Positions 43,241 through 52,773 are shown, counted from the first letter of the stretch. The stretch: 64,000 nucleotides of DNA from Firmicutes bacterium UBA5286 (GCA_002408465.1 DHSM01000006.1:134898-198897), one strand, 5' to 3'. Notes: generated from the sequence alone by a model not told the origin. Numbers and translations are program-made.

Positions 43241-44434
43241 ATGGATTTCAAGAAAATCAAAGCAGCTGCAGAAGGTTATCAGGAAGATATGATAAAATTT
43301 CTGCGGGATTTAGTTGCGATTCCCGGCGAAAGCTGCGGCGAAGAAGGCGTCATCAAGCGCGTTGAAGCCGAAATGAAAAAGGTTGGTTTTGACAAGGTAG
43401 AAATCGACCTCATGGGCAATGTCCTGGGCTATATGGGCACAGGCAAAACCCTGATTGCTTATGACGCCCACGTGGACACCGTTGGCATTGGCAATATCGA
43501 TACTTGGGAATTTGATCCCTATAAAGGCTTTGAAACCGAAACTGAAATCGGCGGCCGCGGCACTTCTGACCAGTTAGGCGGCATTGTCTCCTCTGTTTAT
43601 GGCGCAAGGATCATGAAAGATCTTGGCCTTCTTTCCGACAAATACACCGTCCTGGTAACAGGCACTGTGCAGGAAGAAGACTGTGACGGCCTGTGCTGGC
43701 AGTACATTATTAACGAAGATAAAGTAAAACCTGAGTTTGTCGTAGTTACTGAACCTACTGATGGCAATATTTATCGCGGCCAGCGGGGCAGAATGGAAAT
43801 CCGTGTTGATGTCAAGGGCGTTTCCTGCCATGGTTCCGCTCCCGAACGGGGCGATAACGCTATTTACAAGATAGCCGACATACTTCAGGAAATCCGCGCC
43901 TTAAACGACAAACTCCATTACGATCCTTTCCTTGGCAAGGGCACAGTCACCACCTCACAGATTTTCTATACATCCCCCTCCCGCTGTGCAGTAGCCGACT
44001 CCTGTGCAGTAAGTTTGGACCGCCGCCTCACCCATGGCGAAACTTATGAGATGGCGTTAGATGAAGTCCGCAATCTGCCTTCCTGCAAAAAATACGGCGC
44101 AGTCGTCAGCATGTACAAGTATGATCGTCCCTCCTGGACCAACCTGGTCTACCCCACCGACTGCTACTTCCCCAGCTGGGTAATTCCTGAAGATCATCCT
44201 GCCACCCAGGCGATGGTAGAAGCCTACAAAGGCATGTATGGCGAACCGAAGGTTGACAAGTGGACCTTCTCTACCAATGGTGTTTCCATCATGGGACGCT
44301 ACGGTATTCCCGTAATCGGTTTCGGCCCCGGCAAAGAAGCTCAGGCACATGCTCCAAATGAAAAGACCTGGAAAGAAGACCTGGTACGCTGCGCAGCCGT
44401 TTACGCTGCAATGCCCCCTCTGTACTGCAAATAA
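43241..44434 (+). CDS. ygeY: YgeY family M20 hydrolase
   Basis: 397-residue metallohydrolase of the M20 amidohydrolase/peptidase family. Metal-site motifs are '[12 protein letters not shown]' (HXD), '[11 protein letters not shown]' (bridging Asp) and 'EEDCDGL' (catalytic Glu/metal). It matches the YgeY subgroup, noted for co-occurring with selenium-dependent molybdenum hydroxylases. Substrate not established from sequence; in this pathway it would cleave an acylated or carbamoylated diaminopropionate-type amide, which is inference. Excellent AAGGAGG site. Same operon as dpaL and ygeW. Confidence 0.93.
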   Translation: MDFKKIKAAAEGYQEDMIKFLRDLVAIPGESCGEEGVIKRVEAEMKKVGFDKVEIDLMGNVLGYMGTGKTLIAYDAHVDTVGIGNIDTWEFDPYKGFETETEIGGRGTSDQLGGIVSSVYGARIMKDLGLLSDKYTVLVTGTVQEEDCDGLCWQYIINEDKVKPEFVVVTEPTDGNIYRGQRGRMEIRVDVKGVSCHGSAPERGDNAIYKIADILQEIRALNDKLHYDPFLGKGTVTTSQIFYTSPSRCAVADSCAVSLDRRLTHGETYEMALDEVRNLPSCKKYGAVVSMYKYDRPSWTNLVYPTDCYFPSWVIPEDHPATQAMVEAYKGMYGEPKVDKWTFSTNGVSIMGRYGIPVIGFGPGKEAQAHAPNEKTWKEDLVRCAAVYAAMPPLYCK

Positions 44435-44470
44435 ATTTACTGTAAATTAATAGTAAAGGAGTCGACTGAT

Positions 44471-45667
44471 TTGGATCCAAAATTACATGGGTTTATTGAC
44501 AGATTAAATGCACTAAATTTCAAAGACATGTACAACAACGATTTTTTCCTAACCTGGGAGAAAACTGATGATGAGCTGGAAGCGGTTTTTACTATAGCTG
44601 ACGCCCTGCGCTATATGCGTGTAAACAATATCTCCGTGAAAATTTTTGAAAGCGGCCTGGGCATCTCATTGTTCCGGGACAACTCCACCAGGACCCGGTT
44701 TAGCTTTGCCTCCGCCTGCAACTTGCTGGGATTGGAGGTACAGGATCTGGAGGAAGGAAAATCCCAGATTGCTCATGGCGAAACTGTAAGAGAAACCGCC
44801 AACATGGTTTCCTTTATGGCTGATGTCATCGGTATCCGTGATGACATGTACATCGGCAAAGGGAACGCGTACATGCGTGAAGTTTCCAAGTCGATTCGTG
44901 AAGGCCACAAAGATGGCGTTTTGGAACAGACTCCCACTTTAGTCAATTTGCAATGCGATATCGACCATCCCACCCAGTGCATGGCCGATATGCTCCACAT
45001 TATTCATCAGTTTGGCGGCGCGGAAAACCTCAAGGGTAAAAAAATCGCCATGACTTGGGCCTATTCTCCCTCTTATGGCAAGCCCCTTTCAGTTCCTCAG
45101 GGTGTCATTGGCCTGATGACCCGTTTTGGCATGGATGTTGTCCTGGCCCATCCTGAAGGCTATGAAATAATGCCTGACGTTGAAGAAGTCGCCAAGAAAC
45201 ATGCTCAGGCCACCGGCGGCACCTTTACCAAGACCAATAGCATGGCGGAAGCCTTTAAGGATGCTGATATCGTTTATCCCAAGAGCTGGGCTTCTTTTGC
45301 CGCTATGGAAAAGAGAACTAATTTGTATGCTGCAGGCGATACCGACGGCATCAATGCCCTGGAAAAAGAATTGCTGGCCCAGAACGCTCAGCACAAAGAT
45401 TGGTGCTGTACTGAAGAACTGATAAAGACCACCAAAGATGGCAAGGCCCTTTACCTCCACTGTCTGCCTGCAGATATCAATGATATCTCCTGCAAGAATG
45501 GCGAAGTTGAAGCCTCTGTCTTTGACCGGTATCGCACCCCTCTGTACAAAGAAGCTTCTTTCAAGCCCTATATCATTGCAGCTATGATTTTCCTGGCCAA
45601 ATGCAAAGATCCTCAGGCAATATTGAAGGCATTGGCTGAGCGCGGCACCCAGCGCTGGATGAAATAA
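44471..45667 (+). CDS. ygeW: Knotted carbamoyltransferase YgeW
   Basis: 398 residues. The carbamoyl-phosphate site is 'FRDNSTRTRFSFASACNLLG' (STRTR), with 'HPTQCMADMLHI' and 'LHCLPADINDISCKNGEVEASVF'. It belongs to the YgeW group of transcarbamylases, which is distinct from ornithine and aspartate carbamoyltransferases. In the catabolic direction it would release carbamoyl phosphate from a ureido compound for the carbamate kinase encoded next. Start TTG 44471 with GGAG 9 bases upstream. A hairpin separates it from yqeA. Confidence 0.94.
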   Translation: MDPKLHGFIDRLNALNFKDMYNNDFFLTWEKTDDELEAVFTIADALRYMRVNNISVKIFESGLGISLFRDNSTRTRFSFASACNLLGLEVQDLEEGKSQIAHGETVRETANMVSFMADVIGIRDDMYIGKGNAYMREVSKSIREGHKDGVLEQTPTLVNLQCDIDHPTQCMADMLHIIHQFGGAENLKGKKIAMTWAYSPSYGKPLSVPQGVIGLMTRFGMDVVLAHPEGYEIMPDVEEVAKKHAQATGGTFTKTNSMAEAFKDADIVYPKSWASFAAMEKRTNLYAAGDTDGINALEKELLAQNAQHKDWCCTEELIKTTKDGKALYLHCLPADINDISCKNGEVEASVFDRYRTPLYKEASFKPYIIAAMIFLAKCKDPQAILKALAERGTQRWMK

Positions 45668-45685
45668 TTGTCACAGATCATTATT

Positions 45686-45725
45686 TTAGCGAAGCTCACC
45701 TGCAAATGCCGGTGAGCCTCGCTAA
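45686..45725 (+). other. Intercistronic hairpin between ygeW and carbamate kinase genes
   Basis: TTAGCGA-a-GCTCACC pairs with GGTGAGC-c-TCGCTAA around a short loop, followed by TTTC only. Probably an mRNA-stability or partial-termination element rather than a full terminator. Confidence 0.6.
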
Positions 45726-45759
45726 TTTCATAACTCAAATGGAAATAAGGTGATTGATA

Positions 45760-46695
45760 ATGGGAAAAAGACTAGTAATCGCACTGGGAGGCAACGCTCT
45801 GGGCAACACAGCGGCAGAACAGCTGGTGCTTGTAGCCCAGACAGCAAAGCCGATTGTTGACCTGATTCAGCAAGGGAACGAAGTAATCATTGCCCATGGC
45901 AACGGCCCCCAGGTGGGCATGATCAATCTTGGCATGAGCACCGCTCATGCTGCAGGCGCCATCAAAGCTGAGATGCCTTTCCCCGAGTGTGGAGCCATGA
46001 GCCAGGGCTATATCGGCTATCATCTTCAAAACAGCATCAGCAATGAGCTGGCAGCAAGAGCCATCAAGAAAAGCGTCGCCACAATAGTCACACAAGTGCT
46101 GGTGGACGAAAATGATTCGGCTTTCCAAAACCCGACAAAGCCAATTGGCGCATTCTACACTAAGGAACAGGCTGAAAAAATAGCCGCGGACAAAGGCTAT
46201 ACCATGGTAGAAGATGCAGGCCGCGGCTACCGCCAGGTAGTCCCCTCCCCCAAGCCGGTAGCGGTTGTAGAAAAGGATGTGGTGGCCGCCCTGGTAAACG
46301 CCGGCGTGGTTGTAATTACTGCCGGGGGAGGCGGAATCCCTGTCATTCAAAAGGATAATCGCCTAGTGGGCGTTCCCGCTGTCATCGACAAAGACTTCGC
46401 TTCCGCTAAGGTCGCTGAACTGCTGGATGCAGATGCCCTCATAATCTTGACTGCTGTAGACCGGGTCGCCATCAATTGGGGCAAACCCAACCAGAGATCT
46501 TTGGCAGAAATGACCGTTGCCCAAGCCGAACAATACTGCAGAGAAGGTCATTTTGCCCCTGGCAGCATGTTGCCAAAGGTGAAAGCTGCCATCGGCTTTG
46601 CCCAATCGAAAGCAGGACGCAGGGCAATTATTGCCTCTCTGGAAAATGCCTCCCTCGCCCTTCGCGGCGAAAGCGGGACGATAATTCAGCAGTAA
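45760..46695 (+). CDS. arcC: Carbamate kinase (YqeA/ArcC-like)
   Basis: 311 residues. Transfers phosphate from carbamoyl phosphate to ADP, giving ATP, ammonia and CO2. Motifs: 'VIALGGNALGN' at the N-terminus, 'VIIAHGNGPQVGM', 'VVITAGGGGIPVI', 'VPAVIDKDFASAKVAELLDADALIILTAVDRV', and 'HFAPGSMLPKVKAA'. ATG 45760 is preferred to a TTG at 45754. Placement after ygeW matches E. coli yqeA in the ygeWXYZ region and supports substrate-level ATP recovery from ureido groups. Confidence 0.95.
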   Translation: MGKRLVIALGGNALGNTAAEQLVLVAQTAKPIVDLIQQGNEVIIAHGNGPQVGMINLGMSTAHAAGAIKAEMPFPECGAMSQGYIGYHLQNSISNELAARAIKKSVATIVTQVLVDENDSAFQNPTKPIGAFYTKEQAEKIAADKGYTMVEDAGRGYRQVVPSPKPVAVVEKDVVAALVNAGVVVITAGGGGIPVIQKDNRLVGVPAVIDKDFASAKVAELLDADALIILTAVDRVAINWGKPNQRSLAEMTVAQAEQYCREGHFAPGSMLPKVKAAIGFAQSKAGRRAIIASLENASLALRGESGTIIQQ

Positions 46696-46729
46696 TGGCA
46701 AGCGAAATTATTTTTCCGGAGGTTATCTG

Positions 46730-47569
46730 ATGCGCCAAGTGACATTAGGCCTAATCCAAATGGAAAGCTTTCTCGGCGATAAAGAAAGGAATTTGGCCCT
46801 GGCAATTCAGCTAGTAAGGGATGCGGCCAGCCAAGGGGCAAAGTTAATTTGCCTGCCGGAAATGTTTGTAACCGGCTACCATTTAGACAGTCTTGGCGAT
46901 TCTCTTTACAGCCTGAGTGAAGAATTAAACGGGCCCACTATTGCCGCGTTGGGAAAACTGGCCAAAAAAATAAACGCTTATATCATTGCCCCCTTGGCCA
47001 TAAAGAATCCTGACCATGGCCTCCTCCTCAACGTCGCTGTCCTCATTGACGATTGCGGCGAGGTGCAAGGAGTATATTCAAAAAATCATCTCTTTGGGGA
47101 TGATGATAAATATTTTACCACCAGCGGCGAATATCCCGTCTTTAAGACCAAGTATGGAACCATCGGCATCATGATCTGCTGTGACAACAACTATCCCGAA
47201 CCAGCAAGAATTCTTGCTCTCCAAGGCGCTGAAATTATATTTACAACTGCTGCCTGGAGACTCCAGGAGGCAGACCTCTGGCGCCTGTACAACTGCTGCC
47301 GGGCGGCAGAAAACAACGTATTTGTCGCCGGCATCAACGCCTTTGGCCGCCTGGAAGGATTGTTTTTATTCGGCCACAGCATGCTGGTTAATCCCAGGGG
47401 CCAGATCCTTGAGGAAGTCAATGAAGACGGCAGCAGCGTCCTGGTCCGGACCATCGACTTAGACGAAATAGCGGCAATTCGCCAACACTCCCCCGGCCTC
47501 AAAGACCGTCACCCCCAAGAATATGGCGCTCTTTGTCAGCCTGCAGACCTGAATGGCATTCTCAAGTAA
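46730..47569 (+). CDS. Nitrilase-superfamily amidase/carbamoylase
   Basis: 279 residues of the carbon-nitrogen hydrolase family. The catalytic triad is Glu in 'LICLPEMFVTGYH', Lys in 'VYSKNHLFGDDDKYF' and Cys in 'IGIMICCDNNYPEP'. Family members cleave amides, nitriles or N-carbamoyl groups in the cytoplasm. With hydantoinase- and racemase-type enzymes nearby, an N-carbamoyl-amino-acid or ureide amidase is plausible. Length is shorter than characterised D-carbamoylases (about 300), so the assignment stays general. GGAGG precedes ATG. Last gene of the dpaL operon. Confidence 0.85.
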   Translation: MRQVTLGLIQMESFLGDKERNLALAIQLVRDAASQGAKLICLPEMFVTGYHLDSLGDSLYSLSEELNGPTIAALGKLAKKINAYIIAPLAIKNPDHGLLLNVAVLIDDCGEVQGVYSKNHLFGDDDKYFTTSGEYPVFKTKYGTIGIMICCDNNYPEPARILALQGAEIIFTTAAWRLQEADLWRLYNCCRAAENNVFVAGINAFGRLEGLFLFGHSMLVNPRGQILEEVNEDGSSVLVRTIDLDEIAAIRQHSPGLKDRHPQEYGALCQPADLNGILK

Positions 47570-47611
47570 ATTATTTGCCGGGTGAATTGCAGCAGGTATT
47601 TTTTCAATAAT

Positions 47612-47650
47612 AAACGACCTGCTTTCACAAATGTGAAGGGCAGGTCGTTT
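47612..47650. terminator. Bidirectional terminator between amidase and YheO-like regulator genes
   Basis: AAACGACCTGC pairs with GCAGGTCGTTT, with inner TTCAC/GTGAA and a 4-base loop. It ends the plus operon and the convergent regulator gene. Confidence 0.88.
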
Positions 47651-47667
47651 AATCCTTGTTGAAGGGT

Positions 47668-48303
47668 TTACTTCTTAACATCGATATAATTATACAGAGT
47701 ATACTTGGAAATACCGAAATACCTTGAAATTTTATCGCCGCTCTTGCTGATTAACAGCGCGCCGGAGTCATACAAGTACTGCAAAGCTTTGATCTTGTCA
47801 TCTTTGTTCATCAGGGGCACCGGCTTGCCAACCAGGCGAACGCTTTGTTCAAGCAGTTCGTCCAAGAGATCATTGACATTTTGCACAATCGGCTCAGGTT
47901 CTTTGTCGCCATTCTCTGTCTTGGTCAGGTTAGTCAGAGTATGCGCTGCCATTAACAGGGCAGTCATATCATAGTTGATCGACAGTATATTGGCCGCTTG
48001 CCCATTTTCGTCATAAACATAAATTGTGCTGGATTTGATTATCTTTTGGTCCTTAGTAGTCATTAAGTAATTGAGATGGTCCTCAAGCACAGCATCCTTA
48101 TTGCGCAGGGCCTCCAGCACCACATGGGAAGGGCCATCTCCCACCCTCCGTGAAGTTACATGCCCGTTTTCAATTGCTACAATGGAGCTTTCAATATTGC
48201 CTTTGGTTAAATCGTGAACTACCACTTCACAATTATCCCCGAAATGCGCGGCGATCCCTTTGGCCAGGCGCTTTAAAAAATCTATTGTCAACTGGTTGCT
48301 CAT
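47668..48303 (-). CDS. YheO/DauR-like transcriptional regulator (PAS_6 + HTH_22)
   Basis: 211 residues. The N-terminal YheO-type PAS domain (about 5-115) contains 'HFGDNCEVVVHDLTKG'; the C-terminal helix-turn-helix (about 170-211) ends 'GDKISRYFGISKYTLYNYIDVKK'. The family includes DauR, which senses an amino acid and controls its catabolic genes. ATG 48303 follows AAAAGGAGTGGGG. It is divergent from hyuA with a palindromic operator between them, so it likely regulates itself and hyuA, perhaps the whole locus. Effector unknown. Confidence 0.88.
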   Translation of the reverse strand: MSNQLTIDFLKRLAKGIAAHFGDNCEVVVHDLTKGNIESSIVAIENGHVTSRRVGDGPSHVVLEALRNKDAVLEDHLNYLMTTKDQKIIKSSTIYVYDENGQAANILSINYDMTALLMAAHTLTNLTKTENGDKEPEPIVQNVNDLLDELLEQSVRLVGKPVPLMNKDDKIKALQYLYDSGALLISKSGDKISRYFGISKYTLYNYIDVKK

Positions 48304-48354
48304 ATCCCCACTCCTTTTCAATTAACATGTCGCAAATATGAATTTTAGTGTAAA

Positions 48355-48369
48355 CTACCCATAGGGTAG
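48355..48369. promoter_or_regulatory. Operator-like palindrome CTACCC-ATA-GGGTAG
   Basis: Perfect 6-base inverted repeat in the 121-base gap between the divergent regulator and hyuA genes, 52 bases from the regulator start. Good candidate for the regulator's binding site. Confidence 0.55.
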
Positions 48370-48424
48370 ATTGTTTGCACCCTAATTATAAAGTAATCAC
48401 ATAAAATTATCTAAGGATGATTAG

Positions 48425-49813
48425 ATGAAAAAGCTAATAAAAAACGGAACCATTGTTACTCCAAGTTTATCATATCAAAGTAACATACTGATTGAAAATG
48501 GCATTATCGCCGCCATCCAGCCTGGGCTGGAAACGTCTGATACAGAAATTTATGATGCCAGGGGCTGCCGGCTGTTTCCCGGGTTTATTGATGCCCACAC
48601 ACATTTAGATATGGCTATGGGCCCCACTGTCACCGCAGACGACTTTCGGACTGGCACAAGGGCGGCTCTTGCTGGCGGCACTACATCAATCATTGATTTC
48701 GCCACCCAAGATAAAGGCGACACCCTGACCCATGCCCTGGGAAAATGGCATCGCAAGGCTGATGGCATTTCTGCCTGCGATTATGGCTTCCATATGGCAA
48801 TTATAGATTGGAATCCTGAAATATGCAACGAAATCCAATCAATTGCAGATGCAGGAGTAACTTCCTTTAAAGTCTATCTCGCCTATGACAACCTGCACGT
48901 CAGCGACAGCGCAATCTATGAAATCCTGCGCCGCGTAGGCCAGGTCCATGGAATTGTCGGCGCTCACTGCGAAAACGGAGACATCATCAGCAAGCTGATA
49001 GATACTAACCTTCGCCGCAACAATACCCAGCCTTGCTTTCACGCCCAGTCCCGGCCGGACCTGGCAGAAGCAGAAGCCATCTCCCGCTTCACTTACATTG
49101 CGCAAATGGCAGAAGTTCCTGTCAACATCGTTCATCTCAGTAGCGAGGCCGGCTTAATGGCAGCTAAGAGCGCTCGCCAGCGGGGAGCAGATATCTATAT
49201 CGAATCCTGCCCCCAGTATTTTATTCTTGATGACAGCTGCTATTACCTGCCGGGATTTGAAGGGGCGAAATTTGTCTGTTCGCCGCCAGTACGTTCAAAA
49301 CACAGTCAGACTGCTCTCTGGAACGCTCTTTCTGCAGGCAGCATTGATACCATCTCTACAGATCATTGCAGTTTTAACTGGAAAGGGCAAAAAGAACTGG
49401 GCCGCAATGATTTCAGTCAAATTCCTAATGGCCTGCCGGGAATTGAACACCGTCCCGTACTCCTGTACACCTACGGAGTTGCGGCAGGCCGCATTAGCGA
49501 AAATCAATTTGTCGCCAGTTTATCTGAGAACACCGCCCGCCTTTTTGGCATGTTTCCGCAAAAAGGGCAAATAGCAGTTGGCAGCGATGCAGATATTGTC
49601 GTCTGGAATCCCAGCTGTCAGGGCACGCTCACGGCTCAAAACCAGGTGCAAAATGTCGACTATACCCCCTACGAAGGCCTGAAGATTCAAGGTGGAGCTA
49701 AGGCTGTTTTCTTGCGCGGAGAGCTGGCAGCCGAAAACGGCAAAGTGCTCTTCGAAAATCAGGGGAAATATATACATCGCCATAGCTGCGACTATTACCA
49801 TAAAAATTCGTAA
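48425..49813 (+). CDS. hyuA: Hydantoinase/dihydropyrimidinase-type amidohydrolase (YgeZ/HyuA)
   Basis: 462 residues, cyclic amidohydrolase of the dihydropyrimidinase group that opens cyclic ureides to N-carbamoyl acids. Metal ligands are seen in order: HTH in 'GFIDAHTHLDMAMG', the carboxylated Lys in 'GVTSFKVYLAYD', His in 'IVGAHCENG', His in 'VNIVHLSSEAG' and Asp in 'DTISTDHCSFNW'. All are present. It resembles E. coli YgeZ (HyuA), the usual partner of YgeW/X/Y. Transcribed alone, divergent from the YheO-like regulator. AAGGATG precedes ATG. Confidence 0.9.
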   Translation: MKKLIKNGTIVTPSLSYQSNILIENGIIAAIQPGLETSDTEIYDARGCRLFPGFIDAHTHLDMAMGPTVTADDFRTGTRAALAGGTTSIIDFATQDKGDTLTHALGKWHRKADGISACDYGFHMAIIDWNPEICNEIQSIADAGVTSFKVYLAYDNLHVSDSAIYEILRRVGQVHGIVGAHCENGDIISKLIDTNLRRNNTQPCFHAQSRPDLAEAEAISRFTYIAQMAEVPVNIVHLSSEAGLMAAKSARQRGADIYIESCPQYFILDDSCYYLPGFEGAKFVCSPPVRSKHSQTALWNALSAGSIDTISTDHCSFNWKGQKELGRNDFSQIPNGLPGIEHRPVLLYTYGVAAGRISENQFVASLSENTARLFGMFPQKGQIAVGSDADIVVWNPSCQGTLTAQNQVQNVDYTPYEGLKIQGGAKAVFLRGELAAENGKVLFENQGKYIHRHSCDYYHKNS

Positions 49814-49829
49814 GCTTGCCAGAAAGAGA

Positions 49830-49878
49830 CCACCGCTCACTACCGGACCCCTCCGGCGTGAGCGGTGGCTTTTTTTTA
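49830..49878. terminator. Terminator between the two convergent hydantoinase genes
   Basis: CCACCGCTCAC pairs with GTGAGCGGTGG, with an inner CCGG/CCGG stem, then CTTTTTTTT on the plus strand. Confidence 0.9.
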
Positions 49879-49901
49879 GCAAAGTCTATCTGTGCACAAA
49901 T

Positions 49902-51302
49902 TTACTTCGTTAACTTTCTGTGCAAAAACTGTCCTGAACCTTTTTCCCCCAAGAATTTGCCGTCTTCAACCAAGATATCGCCACGGCGAATAGTCATAAC
50001 CGGCCATCCCTTCGGGGTGATTCCTTGATAAATTGTATAGCCAATGCCGTAATGAAGGGTTTCATCAGACAAAGTTACTTCCTTTTCAGGATCGACTATG
50101 ACCATGTCCGCATCAAAACCAACCTGGATAGCTCCCTTCTGAGGATATAGGCCAAATGTTTTCGCAGGATTCAATGAAGTCATCTTCACTAGCTGATTCC
50201 AGGTGATGCGGCCTTTATTAATTCCTTCGGAAATAAGCAGGGCCAGCCGCTCTTCCACTCCACAGGAACCGCTGATGACCTTGGTAAAGTCGGGCTTCAC
50301 CGAACCGTCTTCATTGACCTCCAGGTTCTGTTCCTTGATTTCCCGGGTAAAGGTGCAATTGTCAGAGCCAATAATGGTCAGAGTTCCGTCAGCCAGGCCT
50401 TCCCAGAGCTTATTCAGGTCCTTTTCGCTGCGCAATGGCGGGCTCATCATATTCAGGTGGCCATCTGCAGTCTGATATACTTCATCAGTAAGAGTCAGAT
50501 AATGGGGGCAAGTTTCAGCAGTTACTTTGATGCCGGCCTTCTGGGCGTTATAAACAGCGTCCATGGCTTCGCCGGTGGAAAGGTGGAAAATATAAATTGG
50601 GCAATCCATGAACTTGGCGTAGGCGATAATGCGGTTAACTGCTTCCAGCTCGCAGATATTCGGTCTAGACAGGGGGAAGGCACTCCAGGCACGATTGCCT
50701 TCCTGGAACAGTTTCTCGGTGCAGTATTCTACCAAGGCGTTGCTTTCGCAATGAAATCCCGGCATCGCGCCCTGGGCCCGGGCTTCGGCCATAACTTTCA
50801 AAATATCGTCGTCCTCAATCATAACTCCAGATTTGCGGTAAGTCATAAAGAGTTTAAATGTAGGACAGCCATAGGCGACAATATCCTTGATCTCGTCAAT
50901 AATCTTGTCATTGGCTTCGACGAATTTGGCATGGATGCCGTAATCAACTGCGCAAGCCTTCATTTCTTCACGCCGCTCTTTGATTGCTTCCAGTACTGAC
51001 TTGCCTTTTTTGGACTCAGAGAAATCCAGCAATGTAGTGACCCCGCCAAAGGCTGCACAGCGGCTGGCGGTATAGAAATCTAAGGTGTCATAGATGCCGT
51101 TTACACCGGCATGAATATGACAGTGGGGATCGATAATGCCTGGGAGCACATATTTCCCAGCAGCGTCAATAACCCGTTTGGCGCTATCAAAAATACCCGT
51201 TTCCGAGATGGCAACAATTTTGGAATCCTTGATCGCTATGTCAGCTAAGTAAGACGAATCAGCGGAAACGACAGTGCCTCTTCGGATGATTAAATCAAAC
51301 AT
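49902..51302 (-). CDS. Second hydantoinase/dihydropyrimidinase-type amidohydrolase
   Basis: 466 residues of the same family as hyuA but clearly a different subgroup: 'GIIDPHCHIHAGVNG' (HXH kept), carboxylated Lys in 'CPTFKLFMTYRKSG', 'GFHCESN', 'IYIFHLSTGEA', Asp in 'TIIGSDNCTF'. An insert near 345-365 ('QNLEVNEDGSVKPDFTKV') resembles D-hydantoinase loops. GGAGG lies 8 bases before ATG 51302. Convergent with hyuA. It likely acts on a different cyclic ureide (hydantoin, dihydropyrimidine or allantoin); the substrate cannot be chosen from sequence. Confidence 0.9.
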   Translation of the reverse strand: MFDLIIRRGTVVSADSSYLADIAIKDSKIVAISETGIFDSAKRVIDAAGKYVLPGIIDPHCHIHAGVNGIYDTLDFYTASRCAAFGGVTTLLDFSESKKGKSVLEAIKERREEMKACAVDYGIHAKFVEANDKIIDEIKDIVAYGCPTFKLFMTYRKSGVMIEDDDILKVMAEARAQGAMPGFHCESNALVEYCTEKLFQEGNRAWSAFPLSRPNICELEAVNRIIAYAKFMDCPIYIFHLSTGEAMDAVYNAQKAGIKVTAETCPHYLTLTDEVYQTADGHLNMMSPPLRSEKDLNKLWEGLADGTLTIIGSDNCTFTREIKEQNLEVNEDGSVKPDFTKVISGSCGVEERLALLISEGINKGRITWNQLVKMTSLNPAKTFGLYPQKGAIQVGFDADMVIVDPEKEVTLSDETLHYGIGYTIYQGITPKGWPVMTIRRGDILVEDGKFLGEKGSGQFLHRKLTK

Positions 51303-51535
51303 CGACTTGACCTCCATATTAGATATAATGTTGTAGCTGAAACTGGCCTTAGGATTAAATAAGGTCTATCACCTTCCGGCAAGTTCTTTATTTACAACAA
51401 TATTTTAAAGCCAAATCAAAAATTTGTCAAGGTAGCCGCCTCATTCTATTGTCTGCGGCCCCAAGACAATTCATGTATGAAATTCTTGCCCGCTATAATA
51501 TTTTCCCCGGAAAGGGAAAATAGTTTTTGCCATAA

Positions 51536-51560
51536 AAAAACACCACACTGTGGTGTTTTA
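51536..51560 (-). terminator. Terminator of the RlpA-domain protein gene
   Basis: Minus strand AACACCACA/TGTGGTGTT hairpin followed by TTTTTTA, 25 bases after the stop codon. A second small hairpin with TTTTCCC/GGGAAAA arms lies just beyond. Confidence 0.88.
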
Positions 51561-51584
51561 AATAGCATGGGCCGTCAACTAGTT

Positions 51585-52556
51585 TTACTGAATGATCTCA
51601 ATCCTCACCTTGCCTACTCCGTCGGCGTACAGGCCGATTTCCTTGGCCGCTGCCGCCGAAAGGTCGATAATCCTGCCGGGAGTAAAAGGCCCCCTGTCGT
51701 TAATCTCAACCACCACAGTCTTTCCTGTGGCCAGGTAGGTTACTTTTACTCTCGTGCCAAAGGGCAGTGTCTTGTGGGCGGCTGTCAACGCATACATGTC
51801 AAAGGGAACGCCGCTGGCCGTTCTGCTGCCGTGGAGTTCCGCCCCGTAGTATGAGGCGACACCTACCACGGCTTCCCCGGTTGTGCCTCTGGAGACTGTT
51901 CGAGTCCCCTTGAGGATGACCCCCGCCACCGGTTGAGCAAGTATGCTCTCACTGACTATGCGCCTGGACACTTCTGCACCGTCATGGAATATGACTTCAT
52001 AGGTTATCAGCTTGCTGCCGTCCTTAGCCTGGGTCTGCACCTTTTTCTTGCCCTGGCCCAAGGTGGGATCGCTTTTATACACTGTCTTAGCCGCTATAGC
52101 CACTTCTTCACTGACCAGCTGGCGGTCCACCCGGATGATTTCCACTGTCAGCCCTTCAGTCAGCCTTTGCTCCAGCGGGCAGCTGAGCAAATCGCCCTCA
52201 ACACTGATACCTTGTTCCGCCAACAGTCCTTCAACGGTCCCTGCCCAGGAAATGACTGACAGTCCCCGGCCATCCCCCTTAATGACAACTTTTGTCCCCT
52301 TCTCAATAATAATGCAGTTGGATTGAGTTTCCTTGTCCAACCCAGGAAAGACCCGCTCATAATCAGCATCCAGGGTTATATTAGCTTCAGCCAGAATATC
52401 CGCCACCAGAGTCTTGGTTGTAAGAACCTCCAGCCTCCCAGCTCCCGACAGAATTGTTACCAGCCGCGGTTGAACCTGAACCGGATTGATGAAGACAAGG
52501 GCTAAGATGGCCGCAAAAACAGCAGCCTTAATCAAATATTTTTTCTTGTCCTTCAT
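51585..52556 (-). CDS. Secreted wall protein: DUF348 repeats, G5 and RlpA-like domain
   Basis: 323 residues. Signal/anchor segment (about 7-25, '[18 protein letters not shown]'), two DUF348-like modules (about 40-150; '[17 protein letters not shown]', '[16 protein letters not shown]'), a G5 domain (about 150-225; '[20 protein letters not shown]'), and a double-psi beta-barrel RlpA/3D-type domain (about 235-323; '[18 protein letters not shown]', 'VEINDRGPF'). This resembles the YabE/RpfB family of wall-remodelling proteins, but with an RlpA-like end. The Asp of 'NDRGPF' is the usual active-site residue of lytic transglycosylase barrels. ATG 52556 is preferred to 52571 by its site. Confidence 0.9.
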   Translation of the reverse strand: MKDKKKYLIKAAVFAAILALVFINPVQVQPRLVTILSGAGRLEVLTTKTLVADILAEANITLDADYERVFPGLDKETQSNCIIIEKGTKVVIKGDGRGLSVISWAGTVEGLLAEQGISVEGDLLSCPLEQRLTEGLTVEIIRVDRQLVSEEVAIAAKTVYKSDPTLGQGKKKVQTQAKDGSKLITYEVIFHDGAEVSRRIVSESILAQPVAGVILKGTRTVSRGTTGEAVVGVASYYGAELHGSRTASGVPFDMYALTAAHKTLPFGTRVKVTYLATGKTVVVEINDRGPFTPGRIIDLSAAAAKEIGLYADGVGKVRIEIIQ

Positions 52557-52773
52557 CTTAATCACCCCCAAATTGGTAAACTTTGGCTTACCGTAATCCT
52601 AAAATCCCTTATATAGAATTATATACTATAGACGCAGGTTTTGAAGTTGGTAATTTTTGGCTGCGAGAGAACTTGCCCTGAACCAGGGGGATTCTCCGGT
52701 TTTTCTTCCCATAGGTTGATATTTATGGTAGCTTGTTCAATACCAGTAAGTATATCCCTAGCTGGAGGAAATA

